Source: Blepharisma japonicum (taxonomy: Eukaryota > Ciliophora > Heterotrichea > Heterotrichida > Blepharismidae). From it: 64,000 nucleotides of DNA. A program made the position numbers and the translations under genes. Numbering within the stretch: position 1 is the first letter of the stretch; every line of letters begins with the position of its first letter. The DNA is taken from assembly GCA_949751835.1 (NCBI GenBank), contig CATKHK010000002.1:1-64000 (forward strand). Reading direction: 5' to 3'. Shown here piece by piece: positions 22,740-33,424 of the stretch. The notes under the pieces were generated by a model. It searched no databases. It was given only the letters and a program-made list of their open reading frames with translations, and was not told where the DNA came from.

Positions 22740-25035
22740 GCTTCCTGATAGCTAAAATTTAATGAGTATATTTATTTTAATCAGAAGGATGATTTATTTC
22801 ATTTATTTCTTGACCTTCTTCATCTTTGCCAGCAAGCACAGCTTAATATAATACAATTTTTTAGATCATACATGTGGCAACATCTTCAGAATATTTAGAA
22901 GATTTATACAATATTGAGATAAATGATTATCTTGGAAGCTCTCTTTGCCTCCTTGAATCTCTCCAGAAAGCTGAAATTTTTTCTCTAGACTTAGCATCTT
23001 TCGGTCAAGGTAGAGGTTAGCATAGATATCAATAAATATGATCAAGTCTTAATAAGCTCCTCATATTCAGAATTATGAGTCAAAGAACCCACAATATTAA
23101 AAAACAAATTCTATGAAAATTATTTGGGTTATATGTTTTAAAATTATTATTATCAGCATTTATTTCTAGTGCTATCTTATAAAACAATTCGAAAAAGCTA
23201 CACTTCAGCATTTTTTGCATGTGAAGTCACATAATATATATAGTGGTTTTCAGGATACTATATTCCTATAGTAAATAGGAAAAACGAATAGCAGGAGAAA
23301 TGATTTCATTCATCTTATAGTTATAATTTCTTTCTTGAGTCTGAATGCTAGAGAATATAAATATTATGATGTCTATTTATTTGGCTTTTAATTTTGCTAA
23401 ATTATTATTGATTTAGATTTAAAGATATGGAAAGAATTTATATGGCATTGTTGGACTAAATAAGCTTTTCAATATTTCCATTATGGTTCTTTTTTCATTG
23501 TGCTTGAAATATAATTTGGATTTTCTTACCAATATTACTTTATAAGCAATCTAAGATTTTTTATTATTATTTCTTAGAGGAAGCAGCATAATTTAATTTC
23601 GGTACCTAATTTACTTTCGTTGAAAAGATTTTAACCCCCAAAATGCATTCTTAATTCAGCTTATCATATACTACTATCGAGCGTGTAAGCAATATTTCAA
23701 AATGAGAGTATTAATTCCCAAACCCTAACTCTCGTCTGGCTGTTCAAAAATTTTCATACCCCATCCATGCTTTTCAATATTTGAAATTATTACAAGTTTA
23801 AAATCGAGAAATAAATTTTTCATCGTTTAACTCACAATAATAAGACTCTCTTTTTTTATTGAGAAGAGATTAGTATAATTCTATAAGATTCTTTTATTCT
23901 GCCAATACTGAATTGCTCAGTTGTGATCAATTATAATCCTTATCTTCAACAATTGACATAAAGGATTATTCCAAGTATTTTCAAAAACTAGGCCTTTCAT
24001 TCAAAGTAACAATTTTCACTCAATGATAGAAAATAGTTAAAATTAAGCTTTTTTTAAGTTGATTTGGATATTTGTTAAAGCAGTAATTCATCAGAGTGTC
24101 TTAAGCGGGTTGGTCTTTAAATCCAAACTTCTTTGATTTTTGTGTAAATTATGGCAAGATTAATTTAAAAATAAATAAATAAATTTACTTCGAACTTTAA
24201 AGAAGAGAAAATCAAAACGAATATTCTGAAGAGTTATTTACTAGCCCAGATATAATCATAGATTTATTGAAAAGCAAAAGGTTGAATAAAGTTCCCTAAG
24301 GGTTGATCAGCTGCAAAAATTGGATAGGGCACTCGAATTAACAAAGAAATACAAATAACCTAAATTTTTTAATTGGGAAGAATAGTTTTTATTGAAATTA
24401 TGAAAGCTGATTTAAGATAAATTAGTGATATAAATGGGTATTTTAATTTAAATTATAATTTGGTTCAATAAAGCTATCTCCAATTATTCAGATTTATATT
24501 AGTTAAATTTTTAATTGAAATCTTCTAATTTAACTTATCCTTATCGATGCTATGCAAAAAATTAATAATCTCACAAAATTCAGCCATTTTATTGGTATTT
24601 AATAAAAAAAAATGCAACATCAGTGAGCTAAGTAGCGCCTAAAGAAATCATTACATTGATGTCCGCTCCTTTAAAGCATTATATCTCTTTCCAAAATAGC
24701 ATAATCAATATACTTTATTCTCCCATCCCAATTATACCAATTTTTATCCTATCATATTCAACCCCTTTCCATCGTAGGATATTACTTTCCAATTAACAGC
24801 AAAATATTTAAAAAACTCTCTTCATAACTATTTTCCCATCAGCAACCTATAGCATTTCTATTCTAAAGATACTGGCTTATTTTGAATTTGGAGTCCAGCA
24901 AAAAAAAAACACCCAAAAAATTTTTTTCACAACTTTTATTTAATTATACAAGAAAAATACAGAGTATCTCAAAAATTAATTCCAATCCCCATGCTAATTA
25001 TTACCATGAAAAATTTCATAAAAGCATTTAGCTTT
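22740..25035. other. Long gene-free spacer, 2.3 kb
   Basis: The spacer begins at the RBR copy 2 start and ends at the stop of the first C2H2 gene. Stops are frequent in all frames. The plus frame around 22990-23230 has runs up to about 55 codons, which is near chance for this composition. Bases 24640-24930 are pyrimidine-rich on the plus strand and end with an oligo-A tract and an oligo-T tract close to the zinc-finger gene's 3' side. No RNA gene recognised. Confidence 0.55.
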
Positions 25036-25632
25036 TTAAATATTATTTTGCGGCCTGAAAAAAGGGCTGTTCTCTCTCATGAGACACTTGCCTATGTGAA
25101 TATCAAGCAGATACTTATTGTACAATATCTTCTGACAATAAATGCAACTGATTCTTGTTGACTTGTCATGCACTTGAATCATGTGAAATTTAACTGCATG
25201 CTTGTGCTTGAACTCCTTATTGCATATTGGGCATTTGGCATTTTTCCCTTCTTGGTTGTGGACCTTTCCTATATGCTGTTGAAGTCCTTTTGGAGAAATA
25301 AAGTCTTTGTTACAGAGATGACAATGCATCGAGCCTAAGTCATTAGGTGTCGGCAAAGGAAGCTGAGTGATGGCCATGCCCAGAGCTTGAGGAGTTGCCT
25401 GAGGCTCATACTCTGAGGAGCTCTTTACCTGGGTAAGCTCCTGTATAGCTGCATTTCTGTCATTGTTTGTGTTATTTGAAAACCGGTGAATGAAGAGTGC
25501 TACTTCACTGCCGAAGTTGAGGTGGCAATTACTGCATTTATATGCAGTTTTACTTTCCGTACTGTGAAAAGCTTCCAAAATACAGGGTCGTGGGAGCAGT
25601 CAGAATCTGCCCATAAAGGAATGCCTTTGCAT
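25036..25632 (-). CDS. C2H2 zinc-finger protein (copy 1)
   Basis: Small zinc-finger protein of 198 residues if started at ATG 25632, or 192 from ATG 25614; an in-frame TAG just upstream bounds the start. One Trp is encoded by TGA. There are two canonical C2H2 fingers (CHLCNKDFISPKGLQQHIGKVH and CPICNKEFKHKHAVKFHMIQVH), preceded by an irregular finger (CSNCHLNFGSEVALFIH) and followed by one ending in Cys (CIYCQKILYNKYLLDIHIGKC). Such proteins usually bind nucleic acid, so a nuclear regulator is likely, though the target is unknown. A clear paralogue lies at 34430-34939 with the same finger spacing and the shared KGLQQHIGK motif. Both sit in long gene-free flanks. Confidence 0.8.
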
Positions 25633-27315
25633 TTTCTATTATCGGTAGAGAAAATTTAAAATCTAAGCCATTAAGGTGGTTTCGTATTATGGATTCTGTA
25701 TGTGGATTAATTAATTTTAGTCTATTTTGGGGAGAGAAAGGCTGACGAAGAAAGGATTTAAAAAGAAAAAGATTAGGTTGGATGCCTTATTTATTCCTAA
25801 AATAAAGCAGTAACCACCATATATATTATTCTATTTAACTAGCTGTAAGTAATGGCAAATAAGTAAAAGTTGCTCAAGGCAGGGAAGCTGGATTTAATAA
25901 AAACATTTTAATATTAAGACAAATTGACGATTATTTCTTAAGTTTGGCTGCAATTTATTCAACTCCAAGAATTCATTTTTAAATTTTTTAATAAAGGTCA
26001 TTTTAAAATATGTGGTCTTTTTCTAGGTTTTATTAAGTTGGAATTCTCAATATTTGCTAATAGAATACTGGCCAAGTTTTTAGAAGCCAAGAAGATTCTT
26101 TATATTAGGATTTGAGAAGTAAAATTATAGAATTGCCCTACCCAATATTCTTTGAACTAAAATCTTGTTTTTTGTGATAAAACAGACTACAGAGCATATC
26201 CTGTAGGTTAATTTAGCTATTTGCTTTAAGTTTGGGTGTTGGCTTGGTTTTACTGACAGAATTCCAAAAAAAAAACTTTTCTAAAGAAATAAATATGAAA
26301 ATTTACTAAATAAAAAGCTGATTCGCTCAATACGCTATTAATACAAAGCATAAATTCGAAGATATTGATGAGATTATTATCACTTGATAGGATATTAGAA
26401 AATGATAAAATAAGCCACTCTGGTGATATTAGAAATACACAACTTTAATATTCAAATTTTAAGAAGCTGGAAGCATTCATAGCTTTAATTTTGCCTGAGC
26501 CCAAAATGAAGAACTATTCCAAGAATAGTAAGCTATTGCCAAAGTCACCTATATGCAGAAAATTTTGTTCCATAAATTTTATAGTTGACTTCATAATTTG
26601 TAACCTATAATAAATTATGGAGCGAAAGAAATTTAAATTGGAATTTTAAAGCTATTTATATCATTATTTTTTTATATTTTTAAATTTGTTTGATTTCAAA
26701 TTAGATCCTTGACTTCCAAAATATATTGCTTAAACAATAGATATGCAACTTATTTAATTATTTCAAATAAAATATTTATGCAAATATAGTTAATCCTGTA
26801 CTAATAGCTTATACTTTCTCTTTCTATTTTATGCTATTGATTTTTAAATTAGCTTTAAAAGTAACTTATTTCAATAAGTTTATTAGCTATTAGCATACAA
26901 GTTATTCTTGATCTATTACCTATAAGCTTCTCAGGATCAGAAAACCTTTATTTTTCATTTGGCTGAACTAAGCATAATTATTAAAGCATTTAATTCTATT
27001 TGCAATTTATTATTTTTATATTTAATATCTTCTTAAATGTTAAAGGAAATCAAAAAATTATTTGTAATCAATTAAATAAATTTAAATGGCTAATTTGAAA
27101 TATAAATTAAATGATTTAACAGCTATTCTTAAAATTCTCATTTTCATAATAATTCTATACTATAAATGCAAGCCTATTTAAAATCAAATGATTTTACTAA
27201 TATTTTAGTTCTAAATTCATATTTGATAAAAAGTAAAAATAAAAATTTACTAAATTAAAAATGCTTTGTTTATAGTATCCACTGCTCTCCATAATTATTT
27301 CACTAAAAATAATTC
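25633..27315. other. Long gene-free spacer, 1.7 kb
   Basis: AT-rich DNA between the first C2H2 gene and the TMEM135-like gene. Every frame is broken at short intervals on both strands. No RNA gene, inverted repeat or tandem array stood out. It includes whatever upstream control region the zinc-finger gene has. Confidence 0.55.
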
Positions 27316-27927
27316 TTATTTAATCGGCATTTTTTCTGCAACTTGTTGACTCCATAAATCCATACACGCTTTTTCAGCTTTAGAAGGCTGGAATAAGATA
27401 TTCAAAAAGCTATAATAAGACTTCAGCATATTGTCTTTTTCAGATCCATAGCAATATATCATAAAGACAATCATAGCCATAAATAAAAACACCTCGATTT
27501 TATTCACATCAAGCCCATATTGTTTTCCTTGTCTTCTAAGGATTATGTCAAGAAATCTTGCAAAGAAATAAAGTGCCCAAGTCTCCCTGCGTCCTGGGTC
27601 TTCAACTAAGATGGCTAACCCACCAATTCCACCAGAGATCACATAATTCAAGCCATCCTCTTTTTGGCGGAAATGCCTTAATAAGCATAAGCTTGCCTTG
27701 AACAGAGAGTTCATAAGAGAGGCAAAGCCTACAAATCTAAGTGTATCAATGGATATAAAGCTTAGAAAACACTTTATTGGATTTCTGTAGCCCTTTCGTA
27801 GGATAAAATTAAGAAGAATGTGAAGCACTGACTTTGCGGCTAAGCTTTGAAGAAAGGACCTGACAAAGCCTCTTATGGTATTTTCCCAGCATGGACCTTT
27901 GTGCTTGCACAGCCTCTCTTGTTGCAT
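27316..27927 (-). CDS. TMEM135-like membrane protein
   Basis: 203 residues, single exon, ATG to TAA. It opens with a Cys/His cluster (CKHKGPCWENTIRGFVRSF) that matches the C.H...C....RGF.R.F start of TMEM135 and its fungal relatives, proteins of peroxisomes and mitochondria linked to organelle dynamics and lipid handling. Several hydrophobic helices follow. SGGIGGLAILVEDPGRRETWALYFFARFLDI resembles the Tim17-like block of the family (G..gGl..l......r..lalY...R). Animal TMEM135 is about 460 residues, so this is roughly half, comparable to one of the two repeated halves. Start choice is not in doubt. The family call is by eye and moderately sure. Confidence 0.68.
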   Translation of the reverse strand: MQQERLCKHKGPCWENTIRGFVRSFLQSLAAKSVLHILLNFILRKGYRNPIKCFLSFISIDTLRFVGFASLMNSLFKASLCLLRHFRQKEDGLNYVISGGIGGLAILVEDPGRRETWALYFFARFLDIILRRQGKQYGLDVNKIEVFLFMAMIVFMIYCYGSEKDNMLKSYYSFLNILFQPSKAEKACMDLWSQQVAEKMPIK

Positions 27928-29722
27928 TAATTTTATTATAAATTGGTATTTCTAATAGTATATTAAAAATACTTATGGTGATAACTGTTTTAGTTATCTT
28001 GCTTGCTCTCATATTAATAGCAAGCATTCTAGTAAAAAATGTATAAAAAAATTATTCTATTCCAATAATGTAATTTTAAATGAATAAATAAAATAATTTT
28101 CTATTTATATTAGTTGAATAAATATGCTCACAATTAACATTTATGAGCTAGACGGAAATGGTGAACCATTTTATTGAGATAAAATTCAAGATGTGATAAT
28201 TACAAAAGCAAGATATTAGGAGATTAAATACATGCTGCGAGTTGAGCAACATTTAACTCATTTTATAGGGTTAAAAAGCAAAGAAAATTTGATACCACCT
28301 ATAAATCTTTTATATTCAACAACTTTTGGGTGAAAATTTATTAAGAGTAATTTATTTTCAAACAACAATAAAATATTGATTTCTCATTCGAGATCCAAGT
28401 AAGTACAAATTATCATGCTTTTTTCACAAAATAAATTAACCTATCAAATCAAAATTTGGTAATCTAAACTAGCCTAGCTTTCACCCATCAATATAAGAAC
28501 CATGCCTATAGCAATTTTACATACTTAAACTTAAGCTCTTGCAGAATAATGCCATACTCAAAAGAAAGCTGAAGAAATAATGATTGGATGATTTGCTTAG
28601 ATCTTCCAAACTTTTTAAAATAATAGGTTTGCATGCCCACATGTATAAATCATAAAATATTTCAAGAGGATTTAATTACACAGGCTAGATGCTTAAAACT
28701 TATCCGATTCAAAATCTATAGCTCTGACTGAAAATGATCTGATAAAGTGTATCATTCTTCAATGATACATCCATCATAAAGGTATCTTTGGGTAAAGATC
28801 AGAAATAGACAAGAAAGAATCCTTTTTATTTTCAATCCCCTCTGAAAAATATCGAACTGCATGGTTGCTACGAAATAATTGATTTAATATCCTGATTAAT
28901 GAAAGATTATCTGAGCTTTGGAAATTCAATATATAATTTGGATTTGATTAAATATAGAAAAATAAAAGTTTTACGATTTTAAATTGATTTTATCTCTAAT
29001 AAAATTTATAATAGGCTTGCTTTTGAGGAAATTATGATATACAACGCATAAACTAATGGAAGAGTGTTGGAAAATATAACAATTAGACGCAATTTAGAGC
29101 CTTAGTTGAATCGAAATATTAAAGTTGGAAATGATAAATAATTTTTTTACAAATGCTTTTCTATCAAGTAGAATATAATTTTTGCCTAAATTATAGTCTA
29201 TTAGTTATGAGAATTAATTTTCCGTTGATAAAAATTAATTGCTCTTGTTCAACTCTGATTTTTGCAGGCTTCATTTAAATTATATAATATCAAAGCATTT
29301 AATTTAATGACAGATTTTAAGCTTTGGCAATTTAATTTTCTCTTGTTTTTTTATTACAAAAAATAGCTAACTCACAATATTATCTATGATTTTCAGTTTA
29401 TTTTGGAATTTATCTAAGATAGGCTTGCCCAATCTTTATTATATTCTTAATTAAAAGCTAAAAAATTATTATTTATCTTATATTAAGAATTAAAGCCAGT
29501 ATCAAAGCCAAGAGATAAGTTCCTTCTACCAAGAAAGGCAAGAAAATAAGTAACGGATATAAATTTTGCTTTTTTTATTAATTAATCTTCAACCTTAAAA
29601 CAGATTTTGGAGAGTTTAAAATTCAAAAACTACAATAAAAATTCATATAGAATTTTGGAATAAAGAATTAAATTCAATACGCATATATTTTTAAATTCTC
29701 CACATTTTATTAGCCTAACAAT
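27928..29722. other. Long gene-free spacer, 1.8 kb
   Basis: Between 28124 and 28878 the plus strand has several open runs (31 to about 60 codons) in two adjacent frames, one starting at an ATG (MLTINIYELDGNGEPFYWDK). No family match is visible and the runs are not far above chance. The remainder is AT-rich with dense stops. No RNA gene recognised. Confidence 0.5.
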
Positions 29723-30608
29723 ATGGAATTTATAGCAGGGATTTTCGCAGGGATTTCTGTAACTCTATCAGGCCATCCTCTTGAGTAATTTTTATTTCAG
29801 CACAATAAAAGTCCGAATGCAAGCTGGGCACGTTCATAGCTTATCTCAATGCATATTAAAATCATATAGAGCTGATGGATTTCGAGGTTTTTATTATGGA
29901 ATATCATCCCCTTTATGTTCAATCCCTATCGTAAATGCTATCGTTTTTGGAAGTTACTCCCAAGCTGCTGCTTATCTCGGCAACGACAACACAAACATTT
30001 GAAACGGCGTTTTGGCAGGGTCTTTTGCAGGACTTGTTAACACAATTGTAGTTACACCTGTTGAACTAATTAAAGTCAGGATGCAGGCCCAGTCGCATAA
30101 TAGTGAAATTGGCACCGAAATAAAATACAAAAATAGCATTGATTGTGTCAAAAAAATACTAAATGAACAAGGAATCAGGGGACTTTACGTTGGAAATGTC
30201 GCTTCAACATATCGTGAAATCCCCGGATATGCAGCAAATTTTGTTGCATATGAATATGCGAAGGAAAGCTATAGGAAGCTCAGTGGGAATGACACAGTGC
30301 CTACCTGGGCTTTGTTTTTATCTGGGATGTGGGCTGGCTTTAACTGCTGGTTTTGGAGCTACCCACAGGATGTAATAAAAACAAAGCTGCAAGTTGGGTT
30401 TCCTATAGAGAAAGGCTGGGATGGAGGCTTTTATAAAATGACAAAGCTTATTTACAAAGAAGAAGGCTGGAGAGGGTTTTGGGTTGGATTTTCAGCTTGC
30501 ACAATTAGATCGACGATCCCAAATGGCTTTGGATTTTTAGCATACGAGCTCGCATATGAAATTATAACAAGACATTGGGTGAGGGAGCCTCATCTTGTGA
30601 ATCATTAA
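29723..30608 (+). CDS. Mitochondrial carrier, carnitine/ornithine-like (SLC25)
   Basis: Inner-membrane metabolite carrier of 289 residues, two exons joined over a 16-nt intron (29785-29800), with one in-frame TGA. Three tandem repeats of two helices each carry the signature P-x-[DE]-x-x-[KR]: HPLDTIKVRMQ (the Asp codon is split by the intron), TPVELIKVRMQ and YPQDVIKTKLQ. The post-helix motifs GFRGFYYGISSPL and GIRGLYVGNVAS also fit. The first-repeat pattern GFYYGISSPL...NAIVFGSY is most like the carnitine/acylcarnitine and basic amino acid branch, but the substrate is only inferred. In the third repeat Gln follows Pro. It converges on the short-chain reductase gene 21 bases away. Confidence 0.9.
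29785..29800 (+). other. 16-nt spliceosomal intron (carrier gene)
   Basis: The sequence is gtaatttttatttcag. It splits the Asp codon of the first carrier signature, so its removal regenerates the invariant PLDTIK. That makes it the best-supported intron in the window. Confidence 0.92.
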
Positions 30609-30629
30609 GAATTTCTTATTATGAAGATA

Positions 30630-31547
30630 TTATAGCTTAATAATCTTGAATTTCAATAGTAAAGGCATAGCTAACTGCATAAGTGGGGACATAATTTGAT
30701 ACGGGATTAAGGTGGAGAAATAAGCTTGGATACTATGTGCCCAGTGACCATAGTTGATTCCTGCATGCAGATTGTTGATCAAGCTTCTAGCATAAGTCTG
30801 CACCTTCAAGCATGTAATCATATCAGCGAATCCTAAGCCGCCTGCAAGTGGAGTTGCAACAGGGCCTGGCTTTACAGTAGCGATATCGATTGAATTTGAA
30901 TATTCATACCTTAAAGCTTCACTCAAGAAATGGTTATACCTCTTCGTTGCAGCATATAAAGCTATGCTTGGAAATGCTATTTCTTCAGCTGTGGAAGAAA
31001 AATTAATTATAAGGCTTCTTTGGTGGGTTTCTTGGTGCCGCTTTACGAAACCTGGGATTAAATGGTAAGAAAGCATTGTCTGTGGGTAGATATTTATCCC
31101 AATCATTTCTTCAATACTGTCTAAGTCTTGGTTGATTAAGAATTTTGATTCGCCGCCAATTCCTACGTTGTTGATGAGGACTGAAATGTTGTATGGGGCC
31201 AAATCAGCGACAACTTGCTTATAGAAATTTTCTGGGTCTCTGTGAGAGTACTTGAAATCGACAGCAAGGTATTTTATGTCTGGATTTTTGGTTTCTGCTG
31301 AAATTGCTTTGGAAACTTCAGCTAGCTTTGTGGGATTTCTGGAGATCAGTAGCACTTTGAAGCCTCGAGAAGCGAATTCAGTTGCGAGGCCTTTACCTAT
31401 CCCATCTGAAGCTCCTGTAATTGCAACCCAGCCATACTTGTATTGCTCTATATTGATCTTGCAGAAGTAATTATAGTAAATCATCTTGCCTAGCTGATAA
31501 ACCACTTTGATGATTCCAAGCCAAACAATGATACTCCATAAAGACAT
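30630..31547 (-). CDS. Short-chain reductase, HSD17B12/KAR-like
   Basis: 305 residues, single exon. An N-terminal membrane helix (SLWSIIVWLGIIKVVYQLG) precedes a classical SDR domain: cofactor loop TGASDGIG (residues 44-51), NNVG (126-129), catalytic Ser near 184, and YAATK (Tyr198, Lys202). The substrate-side motif PGPVATP follows. An N-terminal anchor with this order is typical of the 17-beta-HSD type 12 / very-long-chain 3-ketoacyl-CoA reductase branch, which performs the first reduction of fatty-acid elongation at the ER with NADPH. A hydrophobic C-terminus (LMQLAMPLLLKFKIIKL) may be a second anchor. The catalytic residues are all present. Substrate choice between fatty acyl-CoA and steroid is not resolved. 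Confidence 0.88.
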   Translation of the reverse strand: MSLWSIIVWLGIIKVVYQLGKMIYYNYFCKINIEQYKYGWVAITGASDGIGKGLATEFASRGFKVLLISRNPTKLAEVSKAISAETKNPDIKYLAVDFKYSHRDPENFYKQVVADLAPYNISVLINNVGIGGESKFLINQDLDSIEEMIGINIYPQTMLSYHLIPGFVKRHQETHQRSLIINFSSTAEEIAFPSIALYAATKRYNHFLSEALRYEYSNSIDIATVKPGPVATPLAGGLGFADMITCLKVQTYARSLINNLHAGINYGHWAHSIQAYFSTLIPYQIMSPLMQLAMPLLLKFKIIKL

Positions 31548-32485
31548 TTTCGACTTTTAGTAATAAAAATATTGAATAATAAGAAGCTTTATAAACTCAT
31601 ACTATTAATCGTTAAAAATATAGAAAAAACAGAGCTTAATTTTTTAAACTTACAGAGAGTTTTAGATGAAATTCAAGGATAGTTTAGAGACTTTTAAGCT
31701 ACTCAAATGCAAAAAATATGGCTATGATAACTACAACGCTAGAAATTCGAAGTGCTGCAAAATTTATGAAGCTTGCTAAACTATGTGGATCGAATATTTT
31801 TGCAAATTGAGCGCACGTAAATATGTTATATATGCGTTGAAGTACAGATTAATCCATGAAAGCGCATTTATAGTCTTCATATTCACATTGAGTCTATTTC
31901 TGTGAGTTTTTTATTATCCTAAGGTGAAATACTGGATTAAAAATGCAAAATTAATTGGCGGCTCTTGGCAAAAAGACTTATGTATTCATCGATTTAACTT
32001 ATCCTAGAGAAATGGAGATTTTGGAATCTGTTTCTAGTCTCAAACTGGTTTTCTGCTTTTAAAAGTAATTATTGTACGCGTTTCAAGATATTATGTTAGT
32101 TGCTTGGGTGGCATATTTCCCGTATTCATGATACATTTTATTTTATAGGTGACATTCCATTTATTTGAATTTTGGATTTTTATTTATTGCAAGAGAAATG
32201 AAGTAAATTCTATAATTTGCTTTATTTTTCTGCTATCTTAGTGTTTAAAAATTAATTTTGACACATATTGTCTTATTAGTTGTCTAATAATTAGAAAGTA
32301 ATACAATGGGTAATAAAAATCATGAGAGACTTCTTAAGAAAGGATAGAGAAAAAGTCTATTCATAAAAGCTATAAGTAAAATAAACTGACTTTTAAAGGC
32401 TGAAGTATGTATGACGCTTAAAATTTTGCACTTAAAGTCTTAGAGATCAATATTATGATTAATCTATCATTAAATTACAGTATCT
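31548..32485. other. Spacer with no supported gene, 0.9 kb
   Basis: The plus frame from about 31663 to 32240 shows five stops in nearly 190 codons, fewer than average, and includes a strongly hydrophobic stretch around 31890-31930 (AFIVFIFTLSLFLW). This could be a decayed membrane-protein gene or chance. No start, intron or homologue supports a working gene. Confidence 0.45.
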
Positions 32486-33424
32486 TTATCTGAACAAATG
32501 CTCATAAAGCATATAAGGCAAACTCTGGTAATTCGGTGACAAAATCGAATTCGTAGCCTGATACACCGGAGCTAAAGGAGATTGCAGCACACTATTGGAA
32601 TCAGCCGATGACATAATTAAATCCTGATTTGTCCTCAACCCTCCTATTGAGAGCTGTGGTGGCTTTTTCTTTCCAATTTTTGACTGCACACTTTTCGATC
32701 TTCTATTTTGTTTATTTATTTGTAAATTTCCATCTGAATCCTCCAACATGGTATTTTCTTCAGTTTCGCAGACTCTTGCAGATAATTTTTTTGCCTTAAA
32801 TTCTACAGTAATTTCAGGAGTTGGCAAGCTTTCGTTTTTCTTTAAATATTGCTTGAGGTCGCAGTTGGCATTTATAGAATTTTCATGGTCTTTTCTTCGT
32901 TTTAGGCTAGGGGTTTTAGCTCTTCTAGATGGAGGCTTTTCTTTATTTTCATTAGTGAGATAAAAATTCATTGAGGAAATCCGCTCGATTACTTCTTTGG
33001 CTTTTGAGCTGCTAGGTAGCCTTGATGCCCTGTATGAGGAATATCGAGTTGATAGTAATTTTTCGAGAGAAGTGCTGTCGTTAATAAATTCTTGATATTG
33101 AATATCGGCTAAATCATAGTTGTGGGATATTGACTTTTTAGGTTTTTGGCCTGATTTTACAAATCTGTAGAATCGTTTATGAGTTTTCTGGTTTAAAGGA
33201 GTTTGTTTAGAGATTTTTAGATGTTCTCTTTCACTAATAATTGAAACTGGGGATTCGCATATAAGAGATTTGGATGGCTTTGAACGTAAAGAAAATTGTG
33301 GAAACCTTTGGTGGTGATAGAGAGGGTCAAATCGAACTTTAGGAATCTTCATATTGACAAGCTCTTCAAGGGTACAGCCGCTTTTTATTTTGGCTTGGTT
33401 TGCTATTTCTAATGGAATATTCAT
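32486..33424 (-). CDS. Basic disordered protein, function unknown
   Basis: 312 residues, single exon, ATG to TAA with no internal TGA. It is rich in Ser, Lys, Arg and Pro, with short basic clusters (RRAKTPSLKRRKD, NRRSKSVQSKIGKKKPP) and several SP/TP sites. No membrane helix, zinc ligand set or enzyme motif is present. The N-terminal 45 residues (IPLEIANQAKIKSGCTLEELVNM) are the only part that looks ordered. The same length and character as the gene at 9247-10185 is probably coincidence, since no shared block was found. Flanked by about 0.9-1 kb of gene-free DNA on each side. Function cannot be assigned. Confidence 0.65.
   Translation of the reverse strand: MNIPLEIANQAKIKSGCTLEELVNMKIPKVRFDPLYHHQRFPQFSLRSKPSKSLICESPVSIISEREHLKISKQTPLNQKTHKRFYRFVKSGQKPKKSISHNYDLADIQYQEFINDSTSLEKLLSTRYSSYRASRLPSSSKAKEVIERISSMNFYLTNENKEKPPSRRAKTPSLKRRKDHENSINANCDLKQYLKKNESLPTPEITVEFKAKKLSARVCETEENTMLEDSDGNLQINKQNRRSKSVQSKIGKKKPPQLSIGGLRTNQDLIMSSADSNSVLQSPLAPVYQATNSILSPNYQSLPYMLYEHLFR

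Noticed and set aside
28124-28219. 31-codon mini-gene beginning MLTINIYELDG
   Set aside because: Too short to stand on its own, no match, and a possible 16-nt intron in it leads to another early stop.
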